A stretch of DNA of 64,000 nt from Diacronema lutheri (taxonomy: Eukaryota > Haptophyta > Pavlovophyceae > Pavlovales > Pavlovaceae), in contig JAGTXO010000003.1 of assembly GCA_019448385.1 (NCBI GenBank), forward strand, positions 1,178,001-1,242,000. The letters are read 5' to 3'. This document shows positions 11,971 to 21,689 of the stretch, in pieces; positions within the stretch are counted from its first letter, which is position 1, and every line of letters starts with the position of its first letter. The notes below the pieces were generated by a model. That model was given only the letters and a program-made list of their open reading frames with translations. It did no database searches and was not told the origin of the DNA. The translations under genes were made by a program, and so were the position numbers.

Positions 11971-12389
11971 CCGCAGCGCCCAGGCCGACCATGGCCTACA
12001 GGCAGGCCATTTGCGCGGCGGCGGCCTGGCCGACCACGGCGCGGCGGCGCCAGCGGCGGCGGACGGGCTCTGGCGCGGGATGGCTAGGCGACATCGTGTT
12101 GAACGCGCAACATGCGTCACCCCGCGAAAGCAGCACGGAGCAGCGGTGTCAACGGAGCGACCGTCGCGCCCAAAGGGCGCGACATACATGCCTTACCGCG
12201 GGCATGACTCTGGCAAGGCATGCGTCTGCATGGGCCCCAGCCCTTGTGGCCCGAGCCATCGTCAAAGCTGCGGCACGGAGGGTGCACGGGCGGGCACGAA
12301 AGGGGCGCGATTCCTCCTCGACCTGGCGTTAAAATATCGAGGGCGTCGTGACGACGTGGACCTGCCCAAACCGAAAACGCGCGAAAAGG

Positions 12390-13391
12390 ATGGCTTTGGA
12401 GGCCATCGACGACGGAGCTCATCAGGCCATCGAGTACACGCCAACATTCCTCGCGAACTTGCTGCAGCAGTGCGCGCGCGGCGAGCGGGAGTATTGCCAC
12501 GTGGCCGACACGTCTGCACGCCCGCCGCGTCGCTGCGTGTACCGCCTGCCGTGCGCTCGCGGTCGACCAGTCCGAATCGCCGTAGACGAGCTTCCAGTGT
12601 GTCGCGGCGGCGTGGGCTGGCGCGTGTCCGTGGGTGCCCTCGTCCTCGCGGACTGGGTGCTGCGCCACCCCAGCGTTTGTGAGGGTCAGGCCGTGCTCGA
12701 GCTCGGCAGCGGCCTCGGCGTGACGGGCCTCGCCGCGGCGCGCGCGGGCGCCGCTCGCGTGTGCCTCACGGACGCCGTCCCATCGCTTGTGAGCAACCTC
12801 GCGCGCACGATCGCGCTGAACTCCGCGGCCGATGCGGGCGGCGACGTATCGCAGCCGTGCCAGCTCGAGGCACGCTTGCTCGACCTGTGGGACGGGCCGC
12901 ACGGCGCGCGCAGATGCGCGACGCACATGAGCATTGAGGAGACGCTCCTGCAGCGCCAGTCTGCGAGCGACCATTTGCCGCCGCTGCCTGCAGCCGAGCG
13001 GTTCGACGTTGTCCTCGCGGCCGAGTGCATGTACGAGGAGTACCATGCGGCCATGCTGCCGCGCACGATCGCGCGCCGGCTTCGACGCGGCAGCGCGCGC
13101 GCGCGCTCGGTCGTGCTGCAGGCCGTGCGCGAGGCGCGGCCGTTGCACCCGGCGGGCATGCTCGGCACGATGGTCGCGAGCGCGCGCGCGGAGGGGCTGG
13201 CGCTCGTCATTACGGTGCCACGCGTGGGCGACAGCCCACCGCGACGCATTGCGTTCACGCCCGACGGGCCCGATCCCGACGAGGCGGCGTGGCCCAGGGG
13301 CGCACAGCTCGTGCTCCTCGAGTTGACGTGGCACATGCCGCCCGCTCACCCCGGCCAGCGCGCGGCTTGCGGAGCTAGGCAACTGGCCTGA
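12390..13391 (+). CDS. Class I SAM methyltransferase, METTL21/Methyltransf_16-like
   Basis: A single open frame; an in-frame ATG at 12348 is an alternative start. The core reads as a Rossmann methyltransferase. A segment resembling the family's W/G-rich pre-motif lies around 12610-12650. Motif I, LELGSGLGVTG, lies near 12700-12730 and binds S-adenosylmethionine. An acidic motif II (LTDA) lies near 12766-12777. Around 13000-13040 comes FDVVLAAECMYEE, where ECMY fits the D/E-x-x-Y signature of seven-beta-strand protein lysine methyltransferases. Such enzymes modify lysines on chaperones, elongation factors and other proteins; the substrate here is unknown. The C-terminus converges on the ApaH-like phosphatase, whose stop is only 15 bases away on the other strand. 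The family call is fairly secure; the subfamily is inferred. Confidence 0.75.
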   Translation: MALEAIDDGAHQAIEYTPTFLANLLQQCARGEREYCHVADTSARPPRRCVYRLPCARGRPVRIAVDELPVCRGGVGWRVSVGALVLADWVLRHPSVCEGQAVLELGSGLGVTGLAAARAGAARVCLTDAVPSLVSNLARTIALNSAADAGGDVSQPCQLEARLLDLWDGPHGARRCATHMSIEETLLQRQSASDHLPPLPAAERFDVVLAAECMYEEYHAAMLPRTIARRLRRGSARARSVVLQAVREARPLHPAGMLGTMVASARAEGLALVITVPRVGDSPPRRIAFTPDGPDPDEAAWPRGAQLVLLELTWHMPPAHPGQRAACGARQLA

Positions 13392-13406
13392 GAAGAAACG
13401 AGCTAT

Positions 13407-14541
13407 TTAATGAGGACCCTTGCCGCCGCCCGGCTGTTCGTACGTGCGCAGCGCAGGCGACGATATGAGCCGGTGCTGAGGTAGGATGAGCGCCGTAAGC
13501 ATCCCGCCATAACAGCAGCCCGTGTCCAGCCCGGTGGCGAAAGTTTCCCGCTGCAGCCCGCGCTTTGCGTCGTGCCCAAACACCACGTGCCCAAGCTCGC
13601 CCCCATACGTCGAGGCCCAAGGCTTGCTGCCGTCCACGTCGCGCTCGCACGCGACGAGCGGCGCGTCCGGTGCGGACGTCGCGGGCGCGACGTTGCGCAT
13701 CTTGAAAAGGTCCTGCAAGTGCTGCTCGGCGAGCGGGCGGCCAGGGACGACGCCCGCATGCACAACAAGCACGCCAAGGTCAGGCAGGGCCAGGGTGTAC
13801 GGCAGCTGCTCGAGAAATGCCACGTCGGCAGCCGTCAGGTCATGCACGTACTCGTAGGAAGGCGGCGGCGCTCGCGAGGCCCACTTGCCCGATCGGCGAA
13901 GTGCGCTCAACGCCGCGTCGTCGTGATTGCCTCGCACGCATAGCACGCCGCGCTCCCTGGCCCAGCCGACGACTTGTGCCGACATCGGGCCCTTGTTGAC
14001 AAGGTCGCCGACGAGGACTGTCGGGCGGGGGCGGAGGGAAAGGGCCGGGCAGTTTCGCGTGGTTTGAGCAGATCAGCCAAGCAGGTGTGCACGGGCGAAG
14101 GGAAGAGGAGCGCCGCCGGCGCGCTCGCGCACCCAACTCGTCCTCGCGCGCGTCGAACTCCGCCGCTTTGAGCAGCTCGAGGAGCTCGTGCAGGCAGCCT
14201 GCGGCGCGCGCGCGCCGCGCAGGCGCGGCGGTGCGCGCGGCGGCATGTGTCAGAAAACATCGATGTCGACGCGCACGTTGGCTTCGCGCAAGGGCCGGCG
14301 CCAGCGTCCGCACGTGGCGCCGGGCAGGATCGAGGCGACAGCGTCAGGCATCTGCACCGTGGATGTCGCCGACGATGAGCACGCGCTTTTTCGACGGTGG
14401 CAGGTGGTGCACGGCGTGTACCACCCTCGGCAGCGGCACGCCATTTGTGGATCGCACGGGGCTCAGGGCTCGTACGACCCACGGGACAAGCATGACGAAC
14501 AACGACAACGACGCCGTCGACATTGCTGAGATGGCCGCCAT
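13407..14541 (-). CDS. ApaH-like (ALPH) PPP-family phosphatase with N-terminal anchor
   Basis: I read three exons on the minus strand: 14541-14358, 14198-14133 and 14017-13407, with GT-AG introns and exact phase, giving 286 residues. Spliced together they give the full metallophosphatase motif set: GDIHG at the exon 1/2 join, GDLVNKGP at the start of exon 3, GNHDD, HAGVVPGRP, and a late GH plus DTGCCYGG. The GDLVNKGP variant, rather than the GDYVDRG of classical Ser/Thr phosphatases, fits eukaryotic ApaH-like phosphatases, some of which act on mRNA caps or dinucleoside polyphosphates (family knowledge). The N-terminus has a hydrophobic stretch, SLSLFVMLVPWVV, that could be a signal anchor. 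A 50-bp tandem repeat lies just upstream, so the start could extend into it. Confidence 0.8.
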
Positions 14542-14550
14542 CGCGGAGTG

Positions 14551-14732
14551 GACGGTACAGATCTGACTGGCGGTGACAGAATGGCACAGAGCAGCACGGC
14601 GGTGACAGAATGGCACAGAGCAGCACGTGGACGGTACAGGTCTGACTGGCGGTGACAGAATGGCACAGAGCAGCACGTGGACGGTACAGATCTGACTGGC
14701 GGTGACAGGATGGCACAGAGCAGCACGGCAGG
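14551..14732. repeat. 50-bp tandem repeat upstream of the phosphatase
   Basis: The string gacggtacag recurs at 14551, 14630 and 14680, giving a 50-bp unit. One unit carries an internal extra 29-bp duplication of its second half (ggtgacagaatggcacagag). The array sits immediately 5' of the phosphatase start codon, so it lies in its promoter or 5' UTR. Confidence 0.8.
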
Positions 14733-14745
14733 GCACGGCTCACGC

Positions 14746-14790
14746 CTCTCCCCCCCCCTCTCCCCCCCCCCCCCCCCCCCCCTACCCCCT
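14746..14790. repeat. Poly-C tract between convergent and divergent units
   Basis: A C-dominated run just beyond the stop codon of the DUF1295 gene. Confidence 0.8.
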
Positions 14791-15825
14791 CATGGCTGCG
14801 AATTGTACTCATCCTTGATCGCCCTCCTCGGCAGCGGCACAAGGATCGAGACGACCTGCTTGTAGCGCTGGTAATCCTCGTCGTGGCCCCACTTCTCGTC
14901 GGAGCGCGCCTCGAGCATCGGGATGCCCGTGATCTTGGTCAGCAGCAGCGTGACGAAGAGCGGGCTCAGGACGGCGACCCACTGCCCGCCCACGTAGATC
15001 GACGTGCCGACAATCCATTGGCCCGTCCACAGCACGATCTCGCCAAAGTAGTTTGGATCTGCGGGCGGGTGCGCCACGCGGGCTCGGGGACGCGGCGTGA
15101 GCACGACCGCGCGCGAGACGAGCGCGCGCGCGAGCTCGCGGCGCGCGGCGCGTACGCCTCGAGTATCGCCAGAGGCCCACGTCGACCCACTTGCCCGTGC
15201 GCAACTTGTTGAACGCCGTCTTCTGCTCGTCGGCCACGACCTCGATCCCGAAGCCCACCAGCCAAACCGCCCAGCCAAGAACGTCGACCCATACGACCGG
15301 CTTGTCGAGTGCGGTCGTGTTCATCACGAGCACGGAGAGGAGCGTGAGGAAGACCCACAGGCCCTGGATGGTCCACGCGGCGAGGTACGCGGCAAAGTAA
15401 GGCTTCACCTCGTCAAATCGGCCATCCTTGCCCGCGCGCTGGATCCGCTTGACGAGGAATGAGCCGAGCCGGAGCGCCCACACGACGACCATCGCCGAGC
15501 AGACGATCTGGCGGACGTTGGACCGGGCGTCCCGGTTCGAGTAGCCGAGCCGGTAGCCAAGGGTGGCGACGGTGATCGTGATGTATGTGATCGACCCGGT
15601 CAAGTCGTAGTACTTCTCGGTCTGGTAGATGAACGCCGGCACGAAGACGATCCACTGGATCACGATCGCCGCGCCGGCGGCGTACGTGATCACCGGACCG
15701 ACGTCCGCGCGCCCGCTGAGCTGGTTGCCCACGCCGGGGTACCCGGCTGCATACGCAATGCCAATGCTCACCGCCAGGCTGAGCAGCGACGACACGACCG
15801 CCTTCACCTGCGGCCAAGTCATCAT
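14790..15825 (-). CDS. DUF1295 / steroid 5-alpha-reductase-like membrane protein
   Basis: Two exons, 15825-15156 and 15058-14790, are separated by a 97-nt GT-AG intron. Splicing rebuilds the diagnostic GLWRYSRHPNYFGE motif across the junction and gives 312 residues. There are several hydrophobic helices: near the N-terminus, one with VIQWIVFVPAFIY, one with SAMVVVWALRLGSFLV, one around GLWVFLTLLSVLV, and a C-terminal pair. DUF1295 proteins belong to the wider steroid reductase/isoprenylcysteine methyltransferase fold and are predicted to reduce lipid substrates in the endoplasmic reticulum, but few have known substrates. The gene diverges from argininosuccinate lyase across about 190 bp. The family call is strong; the substrate is unknown. 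Confidence 0.88.
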
Positions 15826-16012
15826 CGCAGCCGCCCTCTGTCGAGCGCGGCGTTCACCTGCCCAAAACTGGCGGAAGTTTCGGGCGCCTTGGCGGGTTTG
15901 AAAATAGGTGGACGTGGAATGCGAAATTTCAAATTCGATCAGGAAAATCAGGCATTATTATATTATTTTAAAAAAAATCTGCGCCGGAACACTCGGCTCG
16001 TCTCGCACAGGT
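15826..16012. promoter_or_regulatory. Divergent intergenic region DUF1295 / ASL
   Basis: The 187 bp separate two start codons on opposite strands. An AT-rich island, ggcattattatattatttta, followed by an A run at about 15950-15978, is the most promoter-like part. Shared regulation is inferred from position only. Confidence 0.5.
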
Positions 16013-17038
16013 ATGCCCGCGAAACGCAAGGCGGCCGATTTGCCCACGGAGGAGAAGAAGATGTGGGGCGGGCGCTTCACTGGCAAGGTGGACCCCGTGA
16101 TGGAGGCTTTCAACTCGTCGATCGGTGAAGACAAGGTGCTGTGGAAAGTCGACCTTGAGGGCTCGCGCGGCTACAGGCACGCGCGCGTGCATGCGCCCGC
16201 GCGCGCGCCTGCGCGGGGGCGCGCGCGGCCGTCGGAGCGCCGCCGCGCCACGCGCCCACATGCTCCCCTAGCCTGGTGCGTGCTGCCGCCGCCGACGCGA
16301 ACGCCGCGCAGCCACGCGCTCGAGCGCGCAAAGGTGCTCACGAAGGAGGAGGGCAAGGCGATCCGTGCGGGCCTCGAACAGGTGGGCGCAGAGTGGGCGA
16401 CCGGCACGTTCGAGATCAAGGAGGCGGACGAGGACATCCACATGGCCAACGAGCGGCGGCTCACCGAGCTCGCTGGCGCGCCGGGCGGCAAGATCCACAC
16501 GGCGCGTTCGCGCAACGACCAGGTCGCGACGGACGTGCGGCTGTGGCTGCGCGCCGAGGGGCACGAGCAGCTCGCGCTCCTCGCCGGCCTGCTCACCGTG
16601 TGTTCGGAGCGCGCGCGCGCCGAGGTCGACGCGCTGATGCCCGGCTACACCCACCTGCAGCGCGCGCAGCCCATCCGCTGGGCGCACTGGGTGATGGCGC
16701 ACTGTTCCTCGTTCCGGCGCGATGCCGAGCGCCTCACCCAGGCGATTGCGCGCGCCAACGTGATGCCGCTCGGCTCGGGCGCGCTCGCGGGCAACCCTTT
16801 TGCGATCAACCGCGAGGCGCTCGCCAAGGACCTCGGCTTCTCCGCGCCCATGTCCAACTCGCTCGACGGCGTCACGGACCGCGACTTCATCCTCGAGTTC
16901 TCGTCGTGGGCGACGATGCTCATGGTGCACCTGAGCAAGTTTGCAGAGGACCTAATCGTCTTCGGCACGGCCGAGTTTGGCTTCATCTCGTACGCCGACG
17001 CCTACTCGACCGGCTCGTCGCTCATGCCGCAGAAGAAG

Positions 17039-17072
<34 letters not shown>

Positions 17073-17823
17073 GCGCGCGCGTGATCGGCAACCACACGAC
17101 GTTGCTCACGATGATGAAGGGCCTGCCGACCGCGTACAACAAGGACATGCAGGAGGACAAGCGCGCACTTTTCGACACGGCCGCCACGACCCGCGCCGCG
17201 CTGCAGATCGCCGCGGGCGTGCTCTCGACGCTCACCATCTCGCGCGAGCGGATGCGCGCCGCGCTCTCGCCGCCGCTGCTCGCCACCGACCTGTCCGACT
17301 ACCTCGTGCGCAAGGGCATGCCCTTCCGCGAGGCGCACCACGTCGTCGGCTCGGCCGTCAAGCTGGCCGAGGCGAGCCGCCAGCCCGCGCAGCGCGATCG
17401 GCGCGAGGCGGCGCATTGCAGCGGCGCCCGGCCGTGCCCGGTGCCCCCCCCCCCTCTGCCCTCCCCCCCCCCCCCCCCCCCCCCCCCCCTCATGAGCTGG
17501 CGGCAGGCAGTCCACTGCCTGGCCTGCGCGCGCGCTCCGCGCCACCCGCGTGCTGACGCCTCTTGCGTACGCCACGTCCGCGCGCTGGATCGCACGCACG
17601 CGCGCGCTTGCGCCGAGCGCAGGAAAAGCGTTGCGAGATCTCCGAGCTCGAGCTCGCCGACTATCGCAAGCTGAGCGCGCTCTTCGACAAGGACGTTGCC
17701 GAGGTCTGGGATTATGACTTGGCTGCAGAGCGGCGCGACGAGACGGGCGGCACGAGCAAGCGAGCGGTGCTTGAGCAGGTCAGCCGGATGGAGGCGTTCA
17801 TCAAGGCTGAAATGCCACTGTGA
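16013..17823 (+). CDS. ASL: Argininosuccinate lyase
   Basis: The enzyme cleaves argininosuccinate to arginine and fumarate, the last step of arginine synthesis. I read exons 16013-16176, 16312-17371 and 17623-17823, giving 474 residues, the usual family length. The N-terminus has MWGGRFTGKVDPVM. The middle holds the HTARSRNDQVATD and GYTHLQRAQPIRWAHW motifs. The fumarase/lyase superfamily signature, SSLMPQKKNPD, lies near 17018-17050. Exon 3 supplies the C-terminal ELELADYRKLS segment. Both introns fit only with GC-AG borders: the exon ends are GGCTACAG|GC and GCCGAG|GC, and the joins give GYSHALERAKVL and KLAEEKRCEIS, which match family expectation. Intron 1 is 135 nt and stays open; intron 2 carries a poly-C tract (about 17449-17490). 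The next gene lies on the opposite strand. Confidence 0.95.
17449..17490. repeat. Poly-C tract inside ASL intron 2
   Basis: A near-pure C run with a few T bases, within the 251-nt intron 17372-17622. Confidence 0.85.
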
Positions 17824-18288
17824 AGCGATGGGGGCCTGCGGGGGTTGGCTCAGTTGTTGCCGGACAAGAAAAAAGAGCTGCCTGGTCATTGGTCAATCCC
17901 GAGGCAGCAAATTCTTGATTCTTCCGAATCAATCCTATGCAGCCTCCCCCCCCCCCCCCCCCCCCCCCTCATATCCCCCGCGCGCCGCTCTGCGAGCTGG
18001 CCGACGTCGTCTCCGAGCTCGGGCTCTGCGCATCAACACAGCGCAGAGCGCATCCAGTGCCGTTGCTGCACCAGTAGCACCACCGCCGTCGGCGCTGCAA
18101 CGGGCGCTCAGAACGCTTTTGAAAAGGGCACTCTTGACAGGCGGCGAGCCGAGTTGTTCGCTTGTTCGCAGCGTACGTGCCAATGACAATCGAGCGCGTT
18201 GGCGCCGTGGCATACAATGCGAAATGCTGCCCGTTCCTCCCTCCCCCCTTCCCCTCCCCCCCAGGATGAGGATTCGCGCTCTCACAGC
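17824..18288. other. Convergent 3' intergenic region
   Basis: This lies between the ASL stop and the homeodomain gene stop. It holds a short A run near 17867 and a poly-C tract at about 17945-17969. I see no gene. Confidence 0.6.
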
Positions 18289-19266
18289 TTATGAGTAGGG
18301 CGACGAGTGGTCGAGCGCCGAGTTTGCGACTTCCCATGATGGCGACATGCCCACGCTCGCGTGAACCGGCAGTGGCGGCGCGCGCCCGGGAGTGAGCTGG
18401 CCAAAGTGCGGCGGCATCGCCGGCGCGTAGTACTGCGGGCGCGTAAAGAGGGCGCCTGTACAGCCCGATTGCATCCCCAGCCCTGACGGGCACACGCCTT
18501 GCGGGTACGCCGGATATGCGACGTGGATGGGAATCGACAGCGCGTGCGGCCACGCGGACGGCGGCTGAGGGCCAATCGCGACGCACCGCCCGCCAAAGGC
18601 AGGCACAGTTGGAAGCTCCAGCTGCGCGCATGCGCTCGGCGGCGGCGGGAGGTAGGCGCCGCCGTCGCGCGCGTAGGCGTAGAGCCGCGGGTCTCCCAGC
18701 CCCGCAGCCGCCGGGCCAATCAGCACGTGCTCTTCGCCAGTCGAGGGTTGCTCGGTGGCGAGCGCGTCGGAGCGCGCACACGCAGCGGACGATGGCGTGA
18801 CGCACGAGTGGAGGCGCTCGAGCTGGTCGGGCGGGACGATGAGGGTGGCCCGTGTGCGGTGCTGCCAATCGCTGAGGCTGCGCTGGCGCTGCTCGCGCTG
18901 GCGTCGATTTTGGAACCAGATCTGAACCTGCCGCTGCGTGACGTGCAGGTCGGCGGCCATCTTCTGGCGCGCGTCCATGCGCGGATACGGGTCCGACGCA
19001 AAAGCCTGCTCGAGCAGCGCGCGCGCGCGCGCCTGCACGCTCCAGCGGTAAGTTCTGTTGTCGTCCAGCCCGTCCGCATCGCGCGCCGTCTCGCGCGTCC
19101 CCTCCGCGTCATCCTCCGGCGTCGCCCATCGCGCCGGATCGCGATCGTCGGTAAATCTCATCGGGGTTTGACGCGACGGTGCCCCCACCCCACCCAGTTT
19201 AACCACCGCGTTTCGCGTTTGGAACATCATCGTTGACATAATAGAAGCGTCTACTTTCTTAAGCAT
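18289..19266 (-). CDS. Homeodomain protein
   Basis: A single open frame with ATG at 19266, giving 325 residues; upstream codons in this frame overlap the sirtuin-like gene, so I do not use them. After an acidic linker, a 60-residue homeodomain runs from about residue 70 to 130: a basic arm with RTYRWS, helix 1 with LLEQAFASDPYP, helix 2 with RQKMAADLHV, and helix 3 VQIWFQNRRQREQ. W48, F49, N51 and R53 are present and position 50 is Gln. The rest of the protein is Pro, Ala and Tyr-rich and probably disordered. It should be a nuclear DNA-binding regulator; targets are unknown. The start lies only 10 bases after the stop of the sirtuin-like gene on the same strand, so a shared transcript or very short promoter is implied. 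Confidence 0.85.
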   Translation of the reverse strand: MLKKVDASIMSTMMFQTRNAVVKLGGVGAPSRQTPMRFTDDRDPARWATPEDDAEGTRETARDADGLDDNRTYRWSVQARARALLEQAFASDPYPRMDARQKMAADLHVTQRQVQIWFQNRRQREQRQRSLSDWQHRTRATLIVPPDQLERLHSCVTPSSAACARSDALATEQPSTGEEHVLIGPAAAGLGDPRLYAYARDGGAYLPPPPSACAQLELPTVPAFGGRCVAIGPQPPSAWPHALSIPIHVAYPAYPQGVCPSGLGMQSGCTGALFTRPQYYAPAMPPHFGQLTPGRAPPLPVHASVGMSPSWEVANSALDHSSPYS

Positions 19267-19276
19267 CGCACAATCT

Positions 19277-21046
19277 TTAACCAAATAGCCCGAGGCGGAC
19301 GCCGATCGCGCGATCGAGCGTCTCGAGCGCGGGCAGGCAACGCGCGCGGATGGAGACCGTGTTGTGCGCGAGCGCGGGCCGGCCCTCGGCGCGCTCAAGA
19401 TTGATGCGCACGAGCGTCGTGCCGTACGCGGCGAGCGCCTTGAGCAGGCGCTCAGAATTTCGCCGCACGGTCGGCACGCGCAGGCCGCACCCGCCCTCGA
19501 GGATGACGAGGCGCTTTGACGGGTCGCGGCGCAGGCTCGCGCGCACTCGCGCCTCCCACGCCTCATATGCGTCGGGATCCGTCTCAACGCAGCTGCCGTC
19601 CTCGAACATGAGGATCGCCGGGCGAGCGAGCCGGCCGCAGTGAGCGCAGAGAGGGTGGTTGCGCGCGCGCACCTGCTCGTCGGCGCGCTCGGCCGGCCGC
19701 GGCGCGTCCGCGCCCGCGCCATACGGCGCGGCTGGCTCGCCAATGGCGCGCTCGGCGGTCGCGCTTACGGCCGGAGATGCGGCTGGCGCGAGCGTCGGCG
19801 CGCGCATCGACGCAAGGTCGACCGCAAAGCGGTGCGTCTCGGGCAACTGCCATGTGCCGTCGCCTTCGGCGGCCAGCGAGCGCGCGCACGGCGCGGAGCA
19901 TTGCCATGTGCGGATGTTGCCGTGGATCTCGTAGAGCGCGCGCCCGCCGCCGAGGCCGGCGCGCGTGAACGCCGTGTCCACGTTGGACGTGAACACAAAC
20001 ACGCGGCCACCCTGCCCGAGCTTGGGCGAGCCGGCGCCCGCGGATGGCGGCGCGGGTGTGGGCGGCGCGCCTCCACCCTGCGCCGCGCAGCTTTGCCGCC
20101 GCCGAGATGCGCTGCTCGGCGGAGCTGCGCGCCGCGCGGGCGCGCCGGACGACGGGCGCACGTCAGCGCGCGCGCCATCGACGCGCGCGCGCTGGCCGAT
20201 GACGGCGTCCCGCCAGCGCGCGAGGAGGGCATAGCCGGCATGCGGCGGCGTCTGCATGTAGGTGTTGAAACACGAGCCCCAGAAGCCGAAGAAGAGCTCC
20301 GGGTCCTTCGCGAGCCACAGCGGGTTGCACAGATCGGCGTACGAGAGCCGCGCGGCGCGGTATGCGGGGACGCTCGCGATGTCCTTGTAGACGGCAAGGC
20401 CCGAATCAGCGGAGAAGCCGGCGCCCGCGGCGATGAGCAAGAAATCGCACCGCACGAGCGCGTCGGCGGCCGCCGCGTATTCGCCGCCAATCCAGGCCGC
20501 ACTCGGCGCGCGTGCCGGGTGCGCCGGCGCGCTTGGCGGTCTCTTGCGCGCGGCGGGCGCCGAGCTGAGCGCCGCACGCGCAGTGGCGACGACCAACGGT
20601 GGCCGCGACGCGGCAGCCGGCCGCGCCGGCGCACCGGGTAGGGGTGGCTTGCCCTGCACCGCCGCGATCGTCCGCCGCCACCCGTCCCAGTCGAGCTGGT
20701 CGATCCGCCGGCCTCCCGCGGCCGCGCCCGACCAGCGGTGGCCGGTGGCCGGCCCGACGGCGACGCGCGGCTTGCCCACGCCAAGGGAGAGCCTCTCGAG
20801 CTGCGCGACGAGCGGCAGCTGGGGCCGCGCGTTAGGCGTCGCCGCGCGCGCGCCGGTCATGCGTCGGCTATTGGCGCGACCGTTGGAAACAAAAATGTTA
20901 CGGTCCTCTTGGTCCACCCGGTGTGTATGACGGCGGCGGCGGCCGGCGGGGGCCGGCGAGGGGTGGCTAGGCGTGTGTGGGTGTCCGCCCATGACGCGTC
21001 CTGCCACGTCCTTGCCGTCCCGGCCGTTCCCGCTGCCGGCGTGCAC
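19277..21046 (-). CDS. Sirtuin-like (SIR2 family) protein
   Basis: An open frame of up to 589 residues; ATG at 21046 is the longest start and 20860 a likely shorter one. SIR2-fold features appear in order: GAGFSADSGLAVYKD (NAD-binding loop, cf. GAGxSxxSGIPxFR), then after a Ser/Ala/Arg-rich insertion FTSNVDTAFTRAGL (cf. TQNID), then YEIHGNI with the catalytic-type His. Two Cys pairs, CSAPC and CAHC, could hold zinc, with a long insertion between them. A late EGGCGLRVPTVR fits the second NAD-binding segment. The FR and TQNID motifs are altered (VYKD, TSNVD), so it may be a divergent deacylase, an ADP-ribosyl/NADase type or partly inactive. The fold call is good; the activity is uncertain. Confidence 0.75.
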   Translation of the reverse strand: MHAGSGNGRDGKDVAGRVMGGHPHTPSHPSPAPAGRRRRHTHRVDQEDRNIFVSNGRANSRRMTGARAATPNARPQLPLVAQLERLSLGVGKPRVAVGPATGHRWSGAAAGGRRIDQLDWDGWRRTIAAVQGKPPLPGAPARPAAASRPPLVVATARAALSSAPAARKRPPSAPAHPARAPSAAWIGGEYAAAADALVRCDFLLIAAGAGFSADSGLAVYKDIASVPAYRAARLSYADLCNPLWLAKDPELFFGFWGSCFNTYMQTPPHAGYALLARWRDAVIGQRARVDGARADVRPSSGAPARRAAPPSSASRRRQSCAAQGGGAPPTPAPPSAGAGSPKLGQGGRVFVFTSNVDTAFTRAGLGGGRALYEIHGNIRTWQCSAPCARSLAAEGDGTWQLPETHRFAVDLASMRAPTLAPAASPAVSATAERAIGEPAAPYGAGADAPRPAERADEQVRARNHPLCAHCGRLARPAILMFEDGSCVETDPDAYEAWEARVRASLRRDPSKRLVILEGGCGLRVPTVRRNSERLLKALAAYGTTLVRINLERAEGRPALAHNTVSIRARCLPALETLDRAIGVRLGLFG

Positions 21047-21139
21047 AGGGTCGACGCCCTGATTTCGGCCTGATGTTGCGTGCGCCCTTTCGCTCGCTCC
21101 GTTTGTCCAGCCTCGGCCCCGTGCGCGCCCCTCCTGCTG

Positions 21140-21200
21140 ACCCGCCTGTAAGCGTCGTTAGCATGTTTAATATACTAACGACGCTTTCCGACGGGTCAAC
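21140..21200. repeat. Inverted repeat with TAACGACGCTT core
   Basis: The arms aagcgtcgttag and ctaacgacgctt (12 bp, exact) flank about 13 bases near 21150-21187. Similarity extends imperfectly outward to about 23 bp (gacccg at one end, cgggtc at the other). The same core appears at the other repeat boundaries described below. Confidence 0.75.
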
Positions 21201-21420
21201 AGATGGGGTCAGGAAGTGCGCAGCGAGGCGCCAGGCGGAGCAGGCCCAAAGGCCCACACGCGCCTAGCCACCGCGCGCCGCCGCCCGCGGGTGTGTTTAA
21301 TACTAACGACGCTTTCCGACGGGTCAACAGATGGGGTCAGGAAGTGCGCAGCGAGGCGCCAGGCGGAGCAGGCCCAAAGGCCCACACGCGCCTAGCCACC
21401 GCGCGCCGCCGCCCGCGCGC
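21174..21420. repeat. Direct duplication, about 128-bp period
   Basis: The sequence starting actaacgacgctttccg at 21174 repeats almost identically from 21302, with both copies running into the same GC-rich segment. They form the leading edge of the satellite region. Confidence 0.8.
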
Positions 21421-21689
21421 CGCCGCACCGGTGGCCGCCGTCAATCACACCACCGGCCGACGCGCACGCGCACGCCGAGGCCCGAAGATCGTCGGCGACG
21501 ACCGCCACCCCCGAGCCGCCGCCTGCCACGTCGCCAAGCCGCCCGCCGCCGCTGCAGAGCGCGACGCCCGCCGCCAGCGAGCCGCCGCCCTCCCCGCCGC
21601 GTCGCAGCCCCCTGCCGCCGCCGCGAAGCGCACCGCCACCCGCCGCCAGCGTGGCAAGCGCCGCGATGCTGGCCGCGTGGCCGCGCACG

